Shown: positions 1 to 6,037 of the stretch, piece after piece
How the letters are laid out: each line of letters opens with the position of its first letter
Position numbering within the stretch: the stretch's first letter is position 1
Source: Ruminococcaceae bacterium UBA5391
GTDB lineage: Bacteria > Bacillota > Clostridia > Oscillospirales > Acutalibacteraceae
Length of the DNA: 8,443 nt
Assembly: GCA_002410755.1 (NCBI GenBank)
Contig: DHOL01000021.1
Location: forward strand, 19,716-28,158
Reading direction: 5' to 3'
The notes under the pieces: model-generated
The model's input: only the letters and a program-made list of their open reading frames with translations
Told to the model about the DNA's origin: nothing
Databases searched by the model: none
Made by a program: the position numbers and the translations under genes

Positions 1-17
1 CACCGTGGAAACAAAGT

Positions 18-55
18 GAAGCCTCCTGCTACAGGAATCTGTAGCAGGAGGCTTC
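18..55. terminator. Perfect 15-bp hairpin, possible terminator
   Basis: Positions 18-32 (GAAGCCTCCTGCTAC) pair perfectly with 41-55 around an 8-base loop. The stem is very stable and resembles an intrinsic terminator, but neither strand shows a clean T-run directly after it: the + strand continues GTCAAATT and the - strand ACTTTGTTT. It could end a + strand gene lying left of the window or a - strand transcript crossing 57-209. The hairpin itself is certain; its termination role is inferred. Confidence 0.6.
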
Positions 56-214
56 GTCAAATTAAGAGCAGCATACCATTTTTGTTTTTATTATAAAAAT
101 CTTTTTCTTTCATCTCATAAACCGCAAGATTGTCCAGTTTTCTTGCACATAGCATTTCAATAATAAAGTTAAAATGCAGCAAACTATATATCTGACGATT
201 GGCCTTTGAAATAT

Positions 215-250
215 AAAAAGTGCCGCCCTTGCAGCTGGGCGGCACTTTTT
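215..250. terminator. Bidirectional intrinsic terminator
   Basis: Positions 215-228 (AAAAAGTGCCGCCC) pair perfectly with 237-250 (GGGCGGCACTTTTT) around an 8-base loop. The GC-rich core is flanked by A5 on one side and T5 on the other, so the structure has terminator form read in either direction. No recognisable gene ends directly against it inside the window. It separates the 57-209 segment from the 251-607 segment. Confidence 0.7.
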
Positions 251-271
251 AAGGAGAAAGAGGAAGTTATT

Positions 272-466
272 ATGAAAAGCTGTATGGAAATCCCTCCTGC
301 GAGGGCACTTGTAATTTGTCTGCCGGTCGGTGGTTCGGTCTTCCGTCTGTGCCGCCAACTTATTAGGCAGTTTATAAAAGGACTTTCTTTATTTTTTTGT
401 TTCTGTTCTTTTTGGAACAACTTTAGTTTACCCCCGCTTTATGGCCTTAAAGTGAATTTCTTTTGA
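272..466 (+). CDS. Uncertain 64-aa small ORF, function unknown
   Basis: The ATG at 272 follows AGGAAG (261-266) with a 5-base spacer, inside a purine-rich run beginning AAGGAG at 251. The 64-residue product starts MKSCMEIPPARALV. It has a hydrophobic stretch near residue 13 and a Phe/Cys-rich stretch near residues 37-51 (GLSLFFCFCSFWNNF) that might be a short membrane segment. I recognise no family. The composition is odd, with aromatic runs that come from T-rich DNA, and the segment begins immediately after the terminator hairpin. It could be an intergenic repeat or structured RNA that happens to be open in this frame. The ribosome binding site is the only positive evidence for translation. 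Confidence 0.25.
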   Translation: MKSCMEIPPARALVICLPVGGSVFRLCRQLIRQFIKGLSLFFCFCSFWNNFSLPPLYGLKVNFF

Positions 467-480
467 ACATTTTTAATCTC

Positions 481-505
481 TTCTGTGAACAAATTGCGAA
501 CAGAA
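481..505. promoter_or_regulatory. Imperfect 25-bp palindrome, candidate operator
   Basis: The arms TTCTGT (481-486) and ACAGAA (500-505) are exact inverted repeats, centred on the core CAAATTG (490-496), itself symmetric about its middle base. Three bases on each side between core and arm do not pair. The site lies about 50 bp upstream of the extended -10 element of the flavodiiron gene, where a regulator could bind. It does not match the PerR or Rex consensus closely enough to name one. Confidence 0.3.
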
Positions 506-554
506 ATCATCCCGTCAAATTTTCGGCGGGGCCATAGCAGAGGAAATTATTATG

Positions 555-563
555 TGCTATACT
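555..563 (+). promoter_or_regulatory. Extended -10 promoter for the flavodiiron gene
   Basis: TGCTATACT is an extended -10 element (TG-N-TATACT, five of six matches to TATAAT) for a vegetative sigma-A-type polymerase. No good -35 sits 17-18 bases upstream, which is tolerable for extended -10 promoters. Transcription would start near 570, giving a leader of about 38 bases before the ATG at 608. The placement supports a single-gene transcript ending at the terminator 1926-1967. Confidence 0.5.
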
Positions 564-592
564 GGAAAGTATCAGTTGACATAAAAACCTTT

Positions 593-599
593 AAGGAGG
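593..599 (+). promoter_or_regulatory. Ribosome binding site fixing the start at 608
   Basis: AAGGAGG is a full Shine-Dalgarno match with an 8-base spacer to ATG 608. The reading frame stays open upstream to a GTG at 485, but that start has no ribosome binding site and would add 41 residues absent from the flavodiiron family, so 608 is preferred. Confidence 0.85.
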
Positions 600-607
600 T
601 ATTAGCC

Positions 608-1819
608 ATGGATTGCGTTCGCAAAGTTGCGGACAACCTTTACTGGGTAGGTGCAAATGACCACCGGCTTGCCCTTTTTGAAAATATCCACCCTCTTACA
701 TGCGGCATTTCCTATAATTCCTATTTGCTGCTAGACGAGAAAACCGTCCTGTTTGATACGGCCGACTGGTCCGTCGGCAGACAGTTCCTTGAAAACGTAA
801 CTGCTGTGCTTGCCGGAAAGCCCCTTGACTATCTTGTCATCAACCATGTGGAGCCTGACCATGCTGCATCTGTTGGCGAAGTCCTGAGGCACTGGCCGCA
901 GGCAAAAGTTATTACTTCTCCCAAAGCTGCACAGCTTCTTGCGCAGTTTGGCTTCTCTGTTCCCGCAGGGATTGATACGGTGCATGAGGGTGACAAGCGC
1001 TGCTTCGGCCAGCATACCGTCACATTTCTCAGCGCCCCGATGGTTCACTGGCCTGAAGTCATGGTAACCTATGATTTTACAAATGGTGCCCTGTTCTCAG
1101 CCGACGCATTTGGCTCTTTCAAGGCACTTGACGGCAAGCTTTTCTCAGACGAAATGGATTTTGAGCACGAATGGCTCGCAGAAGCCCGCCGCTACTATAC
1201 CAATATTGTTGGCAAATATGGGACGCAGGTTCAGTCTCTGCTAAAAAAAGTCAGCAAGTTTGATGTTAAGATGATTTGCCCGCTCCACGGTCCGGTCTGG
1301 CGGAAAAACCTCAGCTTCTTTCTGGACAAATACAGCCACTGGGCAGCTTATGAACCGGAAGAGCGCGGTGTAGTGATTGTCTATGGATCCATGTATGGAA
1401 ATACGGAATCGGCAGCACAGATTCTTGCAGCAAAGCTTGCCGACCGCGGTGTGAGGAACATGGATGTGTTCGACGTTTCCAGCACACATGTTTCCTATCT
1501 GATTGCCGATGTGTTCCGATACAGCCATCTGGTGCTTGCAAGCGTCACTTACAACCTTGGTATTTTCCCTCCAATGAAATATTTCCTTGAAGATATGAAG
1601 GCGCTGAATTTACAGAACCGCACCTGTGCGGTCATCGAAAACGGTTCGTGGGCCTGCCGTTCCGGCACGCTGATTCGTGAAGCCCTTGGAAGCATGAAGA
1701 ATATGCGTGTCCTCCCACAGGGCGTAAGCCTTGTTTCCAGAATGAATCAGAAAGACATCCCGGATATGGATTCCCTTGCAGATACGCTTGCCGCAGAGCT
1801 TGGTATTACCAATCAATAG
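608..1819 (+). CDS. fprA: FprA family A-type flavoprotein (flavodiiron protein)
   Basis: A 403-residue flavodiiron protein, a cytoplasmic enzyme that reduces O2 to water and/or NO to N2O using electrons usually supplied by rubredoxin or an F420/NADH system. Residues 1-250 form the metallo-beta-lactamase-like domain with a complete diiron set: H80, E82 and D84 in HVEPDH, H147 in PMVHW, D166 in SADAFGS and H227 in CPLHGP. Residues 254-400 form the flavodoxin domain, with the FMN phosphate loop SMYGNT (261-266) and FMN-contact loops near 312-323 and 345-353. Length and two-domain order are those of class A members; no rubredoxin or NADH-reductase extension is fused, so the donor is encoded elsewhere. 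The start at 608 is set by AAGGAGG. The gene appears monocistronic, with its own promoter and terminator. It protects anaerobes against oxygen or nitrosative stress; which substrate dominates cannot be read from sequence. Confidence 0.96.
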   Translation: MDCVRKVADNLYWVGANDHRLALFENIHPLTCGISYNSYLLLDEKTVLFDTADWSVGRQFLENVTAVLAGKPLDYLVINHVEPDHAASVGEVLRHWPQAKVITSPKAAQLLAQFGFSVPAGIDTVHEGDKRCFGQHTVTFLSAPMVHWPEVMVTYDFTNGALFSADAFGSFKALDGKLFSDEMDFEHEWLAEARRYYTNIVGKYGTQVQSLLKKVSKFDVKMICPLHGPVWRKNLSFFLDKYSHWAAYEPEERGVVIVYGSMYGNTESAAQILAAKLADRGVRNMDVFDVSSTHVSYLIADVFRYSHLVLASVTYNLGIFPPMKYFLEDMKALNLQNRTCAVIENGSWACRSGTLIREALGSMKNMRVLPQGVSLVSRMNQKDIPDMDSLADTLAAELGITNQ

Positions 1820-1925
1820 TCCCGTAATCCGCAGAATATAGGCAAGCCTAAAGCTTAGAGCACAACATGTTGATAATTCGGTTGAAACTGTGAATTGTTA
1901 ATTGAGAACTATTCCTTGAATCCCC

Positions 1926-1967
1926 AAAGCTGCCCGGATTTATATAATCCGGACAGCTTTATTTTTT
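1926..1967 (+). terminator. Intrinsic terminator of the flavodiiron gene
   Basis: Positions 1926-1940 pair with 1946-1960 (15-bp stem, one C-A mismatch at 1933/1953, loop TATAT), followed by A and a run of six T at 1962-1967. It lies about 107 bases after the stop codon at 1817-1819. This is a classic rho-independent terminator on the + strand and separates the flavodiiron gene from the next one. Confidence 0.88.
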
Positions 1968-2002
1968 CAGTTTTTGGGGGCAGGGTGAAATTATGCCGCG
2001 TC

Positions 2003-2030
2003 CCGTTTTTCTGTCTCGTTTGAAAAACGG
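2003..2030. other. 9-bp hairpin upstream of the LysM/GH18 gene
   Basis: CCGTTTTTC (2003-2011) pairs exactly with GAAAAACGG (2022-2030) around a 10-base loop. There is no T-run after it on the + strand. It lies upstream of the candidate sigma-E promoter, so it would not be in that transcript. It might be a second weak terminator or a protein-binding site; no function is assigned. Confidence 0.3.
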
Positions 2031-2060
2031 CAAACCGTTCCTGTATGATTTGATAAACTG

Positions 2061-2089
2061 CAATAGGAAATAAGTTTCCATCATATATT
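2061..2089 (+). promoter_or_regulatory. Candidate sigma-E-type sporulation promoter
   Basis: CATATATT (2082-2089) fits the mother-cell sigma-E -10 pattern CATANNNT, and CAATAGG (2061-2067), containing the ATA core of sigma-E -35 elements, lies 14 bases upstream, which is normal spacing. Transcription would begin near 2096, very close to the ATG at 2115. The known sigma-E dependence of yaaH in Bacillus subtilis supports the call, but the motif is short and the region AT-rich. Confidence 0.4.
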
Positions 2090-2114
2090 TTACTTATGGG
2101 GGAAGGTGTGTGTC

Positions 2115-3395
2115 ATGTTTATTCACGTTGTAAAAGCCGGTGAGTCACTCTGGCAAATTGCGAACAATTATCATGTTCCAATGGAACCGATTATCGCAGC
2201 CAATGGGCTGACCAATCCCAACGTACTCGTCGTTGGAGAAGCACTTGTCATTCCGACGGAAGGTTCCGTCCATGTTGTGAAGTCCGGTGACACGTTATGG
2301 AAAATTGCGCAGTGGTATGGTGTCTCCGAACAGGATCTCGCCTCCATTAACAATATTACGGACCCGAAGAACATCCTTCCCGGCGCCGTGCTCATCATTC
2401 CAAAAAAATTGCGGCCCATGGCCGGTGTGAACGGATATATTGACAGTTTTGGGCAGACCGCCGTCCCAACTGTGCGCCGGCACGCCGGATCCCTGACTTA
2501 CCTGAGTCCGTTTGCTTATCTAATCAAAGAGGATGCAGAGTTGCAGCCAGTCGACGATGAACCTATCATTCAGGCCGCAAAGGAAAAAAGCGCTGCCCCA
2601 ATGATGGCCGTCACCAACTTTACCTCCACGTCAAAGGGAGAAAACCTTGCTTCATCCATTCTGAACAACCCAATCTTGGTCGAAAAACTTCTTGGAAATA
2701 TTCTTGCAGTCATGCGCCAGAAAGGATACCAGGGCCTGAACGTTGATTTTGAAAACGTACTCCCGGCAGACCGGCAGGCCTATAACAATTTTCTGGAGCG
2801 CGCGGCTGCACGGCTGCACGCGGAGGGTTATTTCCTATCCACCGCCCTCGCGCCGAAGACCGGGCCGGAACAGACAGGACTTTTATATGAAGCGCATGAC
2901 TATCCCGCCCACGGCCGTATTGCCGATTTTGTAATTCTGATGACATATGAATGGGGGTACCGGAAAGGCCCACCACAGGCGATCTCCCCGATTAATCAGA
3001 TTAAAAAGGTACTCAATTACGCTGTTTCTGTTATTCCACGGAATAACATTTATCTTGGTTTTCAAATCTATGCAAGGGATTGGGCTCTTCCCCACAGGAC
3101 AGGGCAGGAGGCTGAAACGTTCAGCCCGCAGAAAGCCGTCGAGCGTGCCGCGCAGTATGGCGCGGTAATCCAGTATGATGCTGTAGCAGCTTCCCCCTTT
3201 TACCACTACACAGACCAGAACGGCACAATCCACGAGGTATGGTTTGAGGACGCGAGAAGTGCACAGGCAAAGTTTAATGCCGTAAAGGATTATGGCCTTG
3301 CTGGAATCAGTTACTGGACCATCAGCCCCACATTCCCGCAAAACTGGGTTTTGCTCGAAGATAACTTTATTGTGAAAAAAAGGCCTATGGCCTGA
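2115..3395 (+). CDS. LysM-LysM-GH18 spore cortex hydrolase, YaaH/SleL family
   Basis: A 426-residue protein of the YaaH/SleL family, whose Bacillus members are similar in size and act as N-acetylglucosaminidases on spore cortex peptidoglycan during germination. Two LysM peptidoglycan-binding repeats occupy residues 2-48 (IHVVKAGESLWQIA) and 52-97 (VHVVKSGDTLWKIA). A GH18 TIM barrel follows at about 103-415. The active-site strand is GLNVDFEN (207-214), with E213 the expected acid/base and D211 its partner; MTYEW (276-280) and YW (400-401) match other conserved GH18 substrate-site strands. There is no signal peptide, as in Bacillus homologues, which are deposited on the spore by the mother cell. 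ATG 2115 is chosen because GGGGGAAGG (2097-2105) sits 9 bases upstream; a GTG at 2106 abuts that site. The gene stands alone with a sigma-E-like promoter. It implies a spore-forming host. I am confident of the family and less so of the exact bond cleaved. Confidence 0.93.
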   Translation: MFIHVVKAGESLWQIANNYHVPMEPIIAANGLTNPNVLVVGEALVIPTEGSVHVVKSGDTLWKIAQWYGVSEQDLASINNITDPKNILPGAVLIIPKKLRPMAGVNGYIDSFGQTAVPTVRRHAGSLTYLSPFAYLIKEDAELQPVDDEPIIQAAKEKSAAPMMAVTNFTSTSKGENLASSILNNPILVEKLLGNILAVMRQKGYQGLNVDFENVLPADRQAYNNFLERAAARLHAEGYFLSTALAPKTGPEQTGLLYEAHDYPAHGRIADFVILMTYEWGYRKGPPQAISPINQIKKVLNYAVSVIPRNNIYLGFQIYARDWALPHRTGQEAETFSPQKAVERAAQYGAVIQYDAVAASPFYHYTDQNGTIHEVWFEDARSAQAKFNAVKDYGLAGISYWTISPTFPQNWVLLEDNFIVKKRPMA

Positions 3396-3471
3396 ACTCA
3401 GCGTTTTACTTTCCTGTTGTTTCCCCCTGTACTTTCTGGCATATTCATGACTACTGGTAAGATTAAACTGG

Positions 3472-3660
3472 TTAATTGCAAATTAATTTAGATACAAGTT
3501 CTTGATTTTCAAGAGCTGTTAAAAGATTTGGGCGTAACCTCCAATAAAAATGGCCATTGGAATCTAAGGGAGAATCTGCATTTCCATCAAAAATGACGTA
3601 TCTATGAGGATAGTATTCTAGGAAAGCTTCCGCCGGACAGGTATACCATGCTTGACACAT
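3472..3660 (-). CDS. Unrecognised 62-aa ORF, possible gene fragment
   Basis: The frame encodes 62 residues starting MCQAWYTCPAEAFLEYYPHR, with balanced, soluble-protein-like composition and no membrane segment. I do not recognise a family. No Shine-Dalgarno precedes the ATG at 3660 (upstream bases are TTTTGTCTACT), and a TTG at 3669 in the same frame is no better. It abuts the decayed recombinase on the opposite strand, so it may be a fragment of another gene caught in the same scar. The coding-like composition is the only argument for it. Confidence 0.3.
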   Translation of the reverse strand: MCQAWYTCPAEAFLEYYPHRYVIFDGNADSPLDSNGHFYWRLRPNLLTALENQELVSKLICN

Positions 3661-3665
3661 AGTAG

Positions 3666-3821
3666 ACAAAAGAGCAGAAAGCTAAGGCCGCTGAGATTAC
3701 TCAGCTTGAAACCAGCATTGCAGATTATGAAGCCAGTAAGAAGTCGGCGCAAAAATTTATAGCCCTCGTAGATAAATATTAAAACTTCGATACCCTGACG
3801 ACAACCATGCTTAATGAATTT
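3666..3821 (+). pseudogene. C-terminal remnant of a large serine recombinase
   Basis: In the frame beginning at 3666 the DNA reads TKEQKAKAAEITQLETS..., then ADYEASKKSAQKFIALVDKY, a TAA stop at 3780-3782, and NFDTLTTTMLNEF. This closely resembles the coiled-coil and C-terminal tail of large serine recombinases of the TnpX/Tn1549 integrase type (DUF4368 region), where the stop position is normally occupied by a residue such as Thr (KYTxFDTLTTTMLNEF). A stop at 3663 and the absence of any catalytic or zinc-ribbon region upstream show the gene is only a 3' stub. After EF (3821) the expected continuation is not found, so the end is lost or rearranged. It marks a former transposon or integrative element insertion. 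The family call is from recognition, not a search. Confidence 0.75.
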
Positions 3822-3908
3822 CAGGGGGAGGCCGTGAAGGTGGATGTTCCGTGTCCCGCCACTGCCCGTTCCTGGATGACTGGAACGACGTAAAAAAGGC
3901 TACCCGGT
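3822..3908. other. Unassigned junction between recombinase stub and ABC operon
   Basis: After the recombinase homology stops, 87 bases remain before the stop codon of the last operon gene. They contain one 6-bp hairpin, CGTTCC (3867-3872) with GGAACG (3882-3887), and a run of six T on the - strand (revcomp of 3893-3898) without a convincing stem before it. No terminator for the - strand operon could be confirmed here. Confidence 0.3.
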
Positions 3909-4568
3909 TCATTCCTTGATTTGTTTCAGAATTTGCTCTTTGTATTGATAATAGGTATTCAGCGTTTGCTGATCTGTGGCGAAAATCTCTATGTTCTTCA
4001 GTTCGTTGAGAGTAACAGGCTGGTTAGCAGAAAGCAACTGAGTCTGTCTCTCGTTTGCACATTTGTAATGCCCCAAAGCGCCTTGCGTCACGGGATAATA
4101 TTGGGAAGATTGGAATTCGTCAAGTTGCCGTTTCGGGTCAAATTGCCTTTTCTTCAGCAGAAGGATATATTTGCTGCCAGTCTGCAGAGGAATCCAAAAC
4201 CCTTTTGCCGGAATGAATTTTGTCTTCGGATAAACATGGACCGGTTCAATCACATAAATTGCTTTTCCCGTCAGCGATTTATCCCCTTTATAAACGTCGG
4301 ATACCGTAATCTGTGAAAAGAAAGCGTCCGTGGTCACTTTTCGGTTTCCATTATATTTTCCTTTCACAATAATATCGGTCTGCTCAATTAAGTCCTTTGC
4401 TGAGGAGACAGCATTGGCTTTTAAGTAATCCTCCAAAGAGCCTGCGGCTTTATAAGAATAGTCGTAGATTTGATTGCCTGCATCTGTATAAGAAAAGCGA
4501 ACGATAACAGCTGCAATGAGGCATACGGTCACCAGAAGAAGCGGAAAAAGGTACTTTTTGTTCTTCAT
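3909..4568 (-). CDS. Membrane-anchored extracytoplasmic protein, ABC operon gene 5
   Basis: A 219-residue protein of unknown specific function. Residues 1-5 (MKNKK) are basic and 6-24 form one hydrophobic helix, so it is probably a signal-anchored protein facing outward; the Cys at 16 lies inside the hydrophobic stretch and does not form a convincing lipobox. The ectodomain has a beta-rich pattern, DIIVKGKY (65-72), FSQITVSDVYKGD (84-96), IYVIEP (104-109) and GSKYILLLKK (131-140), like small secreted Firmicute proteins with an OB-like barrel; that resemblance is from memory. Its ATG overlaps the ATPase stop by 4 bases (ATGA) and GGGGAG precedes it by 8 bases inside the ATPase gene, so the two are translationally coupled. 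It is the last operon gene. A plausible role is an extracellular partner of the transporter, for example a substrate-binding or immunity accessory. Confidence 0.85.
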   Translation of the reverse strand: MKNKKYLFPLLLVTVCLIAAVIVRFSYTDAGNQIYDYSYKAAGSLEDYLKANAVSSAKDLIEQTDIIVKGKYNGNRKVTTDAFFSQITVSDVYKGDKSLTGKAIYVIEPVHVYPKTKFIPAKGFWIPLQTGSKYILLLKKRQFDPKRQLDEFQSSQYYPVTQGALGHYKCANERQTQLLSANQPVTLNELKNIEIFATDQQTLNTYYQYKEQILKQIKE

Positions 4569-5218
4569 AACTTTATCTCCCCAGTTGTTTCCGTTAACTT
4601 GCCGTCACTCATTTTGAAGAAACGGCTGCAAAGCAGCTTAAGGTCTTCTCGATTATGACTTGCAATCAATACACAGGCGCCTCGCTGCACCTCTTCCTGC
4701 ACAATCGTTCTTGCCATCTTTATGCCGTCTTCATCCAATGCGTTGGTTGGTTCATCCAGTAAAATCAATTTCGGCTTTTCCATCACAGACTGAGCGATTC
4801 CGAGGCGTTGTTTCATTCCGAGAGAATATTTTCCATAGACGCGTTTATCGTCCGGATCAAGGCCTACACGTGCGATTGACTGCCGTATCTCCTCGTCGGA
4901 GATGAGATTTTTAATTGATGCAAGCACTTTCAGATTTTCAAATCCCGTATAATAAGGCCAAAATCCAGCCGATTCAATCATTAAACCGATACTGTCCGGA
5001 AAAGCTCCATCTTCTCCGATCTTTTTGCCGAATACCACAATGCTCCCTTGTGTGGGGCAAATCAGTCCGGCAATTGCGCGGAACAGCATTGACTTTCCGG
5101 AACCGTTGGCTCCATAGAAACCGTAAGCGGAACCTGCGTCAAGCGAAAGGTTAATGTCAGAAAGTATGAGCTTGCCTTTCAGCTTTTTCGTCAGGTGTTC
5201 AATTTCTATCACAGACAT
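4565..5218 (-). CDS. ABC transporter ATP-binding protein, BcrA/LanF type
   Basis: A 217-residue cytoplasmic nucleotide-binding subunit that powers the membrane proteins encoded just upstream. Motifs in order: Walker A GANGSGKS (36-43), a Q-loop position occupied by Glu in LMIESAGF (E82), signature YSLGMKQ (131-137), Walker B LILLDEPT (151-158, D155 and E156) and H-loop H188 in IASH. Glu in place of Gln (the E-loop) is known from lantibiotic self-immunity ATPases such as NukF and other LanF/BcrA-like subunits, which pump peptides or bacitracin-like drugs out of the membrane. It is shorter than BcrA-type subunits (about 300 aa), lacking their C-terminal extension. AAGGAGG (5226-5232) lies in the end of the preceding gene, and only 2 bases separate the two genes. 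It is the only ATPase in the operon and presumably works as a homodimer. Confidence 0.95.
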   Translation of the reverse strand: MSVIEIEHLTKKLKGKLILSDINLSLDAGSAYGFYGANGSGKSMLFRAIAGLICPTQGSIVVFGKKIGEDGAFPDSIGLMIESAGFWPYYTGFENLKVLASIKNLISDEEIRQSIARVGLDPDDKRVYGKYSLGMKQRLGIAQSVMEKPKLILLDEPTNALDEDGIKMARTIVQEEVQRGACVLIASHNREDLKLLCSRFFKMSDGKLTETTGEIKL

Positions 5219-5220
5219 TT

Positions 5221-6036
5221 TTATTCCTCCTTCATCATCTCAATCGAATCGCGTTGAAGAAATATATGTCTTGCAATCCGATAGCATAAAACAGAAAAAC
5301 CAATAAGAATAAGATAGGAATACCAAGTCTTAAAACCGTTCAGAGGATTGCCAAGCAAGCCTTCAGCTCCCGGGACAGAGGGAAGACCACAGTGCCAAAT
5401 CGTCATCTGATTTGTTGGAATCAACAGAGCCAACAGGAAGGCTGGAACGCCGCTGTGATAGCTTACCAGCGCGATTCCCAGCAAAGCAGTATAAAGAAGA
5501 ACCACGAGAAAAAACGATTGCGCCGAACCATACTGCAAAGACAGGAAATTTTGCAGAAAGGAAAAGAGGAATATACTCAGCACCTGAAAGAAAAACATAT
5601 CGAGTAGCATTTTGAAAATGGCAGCGTTGAATGGCTCAAAGCTCATCCCGGAAAATATTGCAAGTATCAGGGCGAGAAAGAACAGGAAAGCGAAGGCAAT
5701 CACAATTCGGCTAAATATCTGTATCGTTTTTTGAAACAGCCACTTCTGCTTTTTCCCCATTCGCGGGAAAACGTAAATGGCGTTGATCAGGCAGTCTTCC
5801 TGCATGATGTCTGAAAACAGGTAGATGAGAAGAAACTGAGGAACAAGAAACAGAAGTAGCGTCATGACATCCAGCGAGCTCGCCGCATATAATCCGCCGA
5901 AACAAAAGAGGAAATAACCGTAGGCGTTGTTCCCAGAAAATCTTGCAGAGGATATGTTCCGTATAAAAGGCATCAAAAAAATGAGAAGAACCAAAAGATA
6001 GCGTGATGAATGATAAAAGATTTTCCGTATTCTCAC
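5221..6036 (-). CDS. ABC-2-like permease subunit C, six-TM
   Basis: A 271-residue integral membrane protein with about six hydrophobic segments near residues 10-24, 57-75, 108-129, 143-165, 174-207 and 237-253, the pattern of an ABC-2-type transmembrane subunit. No family is named with certainty; the loop before TM3 (FPRMGKKQKWLFQK, 90-103) is basic and resembles those of the two permeases upstream. The start is taken at GTG 6036, just 1 base after the stop of permease B, with AGAGGG upstream. The open frame extends to 6126 but would overlap permease B by 89 bases and lacks a better site. The ATPase ribosome binding site is built into its last codons (MMKEE). It is one of three membrane subunits served by one ATPase. 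Confidence 0.85.
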   Translation of the reverse strand: MRIRKIFYHSSRYLLVLLIFLMPFIRNISSARFSGNNAYGYFLFCFGGLYAASSLDVMTLLLFLVPQFLLIYLFSDIMQEDCLINAIYVFPRMGKKQKWLFQKTIQIFSRIVIAFAFLFFLALILAIFSGMSFEPFNAAIFKMLLDMFFFQVLSIFLFSFLQNFLSLQYGSAQSFFLVVLLYTALLGIALVSYHSGVPAFLLALLIPTNQMTIWHCGLPSVPGAEGLLGNPLNGFKTWYSYLILIGFSVLCYRIARHIFLQRDSIEMMKEE

Positions 6037-6037
6037 T

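Noticed and set aside
576..604. TTGACA (576-581) with GTATTA 17 bases later as a sigma-A promoter
   Set aside because: The -35 is perfect, but the -10 would sit between the ribosome binding site and the start codon, so transcription would begin inside the coding region; the extended -10 at 555-563 fits better.
485..607. Upstream extension of the flavodiiron frame to GTG 485
   Set aside because: It adds 41 residues not seen in the family, has no ribosome binding site, and covers the promoter and palindrome; AAGGAGG at 593-599 clearly serves ATG 608.
1839..1872. Short palindromes TAGGCAAGCCTA and CAACATGTTG after the flavodiiron gene
   Set aside because: The loops are too short or arms too small to be terminators; the strong terminator is at 1926-1967.
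2883..3341. 152-codon ORF on the - strand opposite the GH18 domain
   Set aside because: It is a shadow of a confidently identified gene, with no ribosome binding site and no family resemblance.
3381..3395. AGGCC/GGCCT stem at the end of the LysM/GH18 gene as a terminator
   Set aside because: Only a 5-bp stem inside the coding end with no following T-run.
3921..4316. 131-codon ORF on the + strand opposite operon gene 5
   Set aside because: It is antisense to a tightly coupled operon gene; composition is that of a shadow frame.
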